Part shown: positions 5,307-6,078 of the stretch, piece by piece
Layout of the letters: every line of letters begins with the position of its first letter
Position numbering within the stretch: the stretch's first letter is position 1
Source of the DNA: Thermoplasmata archaeon
Lineage (GTDB): Archaea > Thermoplasmatota > Thermoplasmata > Thermoplasmatales > Thermoplasmataceae
Direction of reading: 5' to 3'
NCBI GenBank assembly: GCA_021804185.1
Contig: JAJZKL010000086.1
Span: forward strand, 1-6,078
DNA: 6,078 bases
The notes under the pieces: generated by a model
Database searches by the model: none
The model's input: only the letters and a program-made list of their open reading frames with translations
What the model was told of the DNA's origin: nothing
Translations under genes and position numbers: made by a program

Positions 5307-5385
5307 TCAGCCTGAAGAGCCTGGTCAATTTTAGACCGCCGATCTGGTCAGTTTTCAATGGCCGAAAATGATCAATATTCAACCT
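4596..5385 (-). mobile_element. Left part of an IS21-family element (end plus 5' half of istA)
   Basis: The remnant consists of the terminal repeat region (about 5322-5385) and the first 237 codons of istA, cut inside the 'KGKV' motif before the catalytic Glu. The remainder of istA, the ATPase gene istB and the other IS end are absent from the window. The outer boundary is uncertain; it lies near 5385 because the Fic-like gene ends at 5396. No target duplication can be tested with one end missing. Confidence 0.7.
5322..5385 (-). repeat. IS21-type multiple terminal repeats
   Basis: Three related units begin at 5322 (TGGTCAATTTT), 5345 (TGGTCAGTTTT) and 5369 (TGATCAATATT), spaced 23 and 24 bp. 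They lie between the istA start and the Fic-like gene. IS21 elements characteristically carry several such transposase-binding repeats near their ends, which supports the family call. The array also sits where the istA promoter would be. Confidence 0.6.
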
Positions 5386-5395
5386 GCGATTACAA

Positions 5396-6078
5396 TTATG
5401 CTAGCATTACAGTTTTTCTCTCATACTTCAAGAAAAACCACTTGAGAAATATGCTCTCGTCATTTTGCAATATAGACTTCTGAAGAGCACTTTCGTAACG
5501 TTTCCTTTCATTGAATTCTAAATCAAGCACAGGATATCCTTGCATTTGCAGGAGCCAGTTCATGGAAAGCCTTGCTATTATGTCATTTCCCTCAAGGAAT
5601 GGTTTTTCCCTGATCAATTTCCAATGTAACAAGGCTGCAAGCATTGTTTTCTCCACTTTCTTTGAATTCTCATCGTAATAGGATTCAATTTTCCTTGCAA
5701 CCGGAACAATATCCTTCACTATTCCCGCTATGGATGGCCGGCTTTCACGAAATACCTTCCAGTGCCAGTCTACCATAAGGTCAAAGGAAAACTCATGAGT
5801 ACGCTTGTAGTTATCCATGGCAATTTCGTAGTGAGTCTTGGCTTCTTTGGTCTCTCCTGAAGTCCTCCATTTTGGCACTTTTGCCTTTTCAGTAAGCCTC
5901 TTCAATTCAAGTATTGTTATTTTCGAGCCGGAAATCATAAGGGAATTTGCTGTGAATGAAAGTGCGCTGTTGTGCTGCATCATCTCTATCTGCTCACTTG
6001 AAAGACCCTTTTTCAATGATTCCATCTTCTCTTTTGCAAGTTCTGATACAGCTGCCCATCGTGAACTGTTTATTTCAA
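5396..6078 (-). CDS. Fic-domain protein with degenerate active-site motif (5' end outside window)
   Basis: The frame is open to the right edge (EINSSRWAAVSELAKEKMES...), so the ATG at 6025 is not necessarily the start; numbering here uses it as residue 1. The Fic helices are clear: 'MMQHNSALSFTANSL' (15-29) resembles the N-terminal 'SNAIEGN' region. 'GETKEAKTHYEIAMD' (57-71) resembles the GETKEV..H linker, and 'WHWKVFRESRPSIAG' (87-101) the LH..l....aG strand. 'LLHWKLIREKPFLEGNDIIARLSMNWLL' (132-159) occupies the catalytic loop and ends in 'QGYPVLD'. The canonical HPFx(D/E)GNGRxxR is here KPFLEGNDIIAR: Lys replaces the catalytic His, and Asp-Ile replace Gly-Arg. AMP transfer by the usual mechanism is therefore unlikely. 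Fic proteins modify targets with AMP or related groups and often serve as toxins or regulators. This one could be a binding-only or altered-chemistry member. Its stop (TAA) lies about ten bases from the IS21 end. Confidence 0.75.
   Translation of the reverse strand, partial: EINSSRWAAVSELAKEKMESLKKGLSSEQIEMMQHNSALSFTANSLMISGSKITILELKRLTEKAKVPKWRTSGETKEAKTHYEIAMDNYKRTHEFSFDLMVDWHWKVFRESRPSIAGIVKDIVPVARKIESYYDENSKKVEKTMLAALLHWKLIREKPFLEGNDIIARLSMNWLLQMQGYPVLDLEFNERKRYESALQKSILQNDESIFLKWFFLKYERKTVMLA

Noticed and set aside
5322..5385. Three spaced TGGTCA/TGATCA units as a CRISPR array or iteron origin
   Set aside because: The units are short and diverged and abut an istA start; IS21 terminal repeats explain them fully.

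Overview
The window looks archaeal, most likely from a Thermoplasmatales-type genome, though the lineage is inferred rather than shown. The evidence is: TATA-like boxes centred about 26 bases upstream of start codons with almost no leader (1050-1059 for the minus-strand membrane gene, 1113-1122 for the AbrB gene), little sign of Shine-Dalgarno sites there, arginine codons dominated by AGA/AGG, an orphan AbrB-type regulator, and insertion sequences of the IS21 and IS1634/IS4 kinds. The IS-derived stretch (about 2950-5385) is visibly more GC-rich than the host genes on its left.

Layout. Positions 1-78 (minus) hold the first 26 codons of an IS1634/IS4-like transposase that runs off the left edge. 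A 207-bp gene-free stretch follows. Positions 286-1029 (minus) encode a 247-residue single-TM protein of unknown function. It is divergent from a 52-residue AbrB/SpoVT-type DNA-binding protein (1143-1301, plus), followed by a complete 496-residue OLD-family ATPase-Toprim nuclease (1381-2871, plus). No helicase partner is visible. The OLD 3' end overlaps, convergently, the surviving tail (2854-2949, minus) of what looks like a second AbrB-like gene, cut off by an IS end at 2950.

Positions 2950-5385 are a nested wreck of mobile DNA, all reading on the minus strand. The 5' half of an IS21 istA gene (with its terminal repeats at about 5322-5385) is joined in frame, near 4596, to an IS1634-like transposase lacking its first ~30 residues. 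This second transposase is further broken by a 10-bp tandem duplication (4127-4154), by a 187-bp MITE (3310-3496) with a 6-bp target duplication and ~28-bp terminal inverted repeats, and by a single-base insertion at the catalytic Glu codon (about 3235). The MITE ends match the surviving end of the element it sits in (2950-2977), so it appears to be a non-autonomous derivative of the same IS family.

Beyond the IS21 end, positions 5396-6078 (minus, 5' end off the window) encode a Fic-fold protein whose active-site motif is degenerate, with Lys in place of the catalytic His. The region as a whole resembles an accessory island with a candidate defence nuclease (OLD), a Fic-like gene, small regulators and layered transposon debris. 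A functional link between the OLD, membrane and Fic genes is not demonstrated by the sequence.
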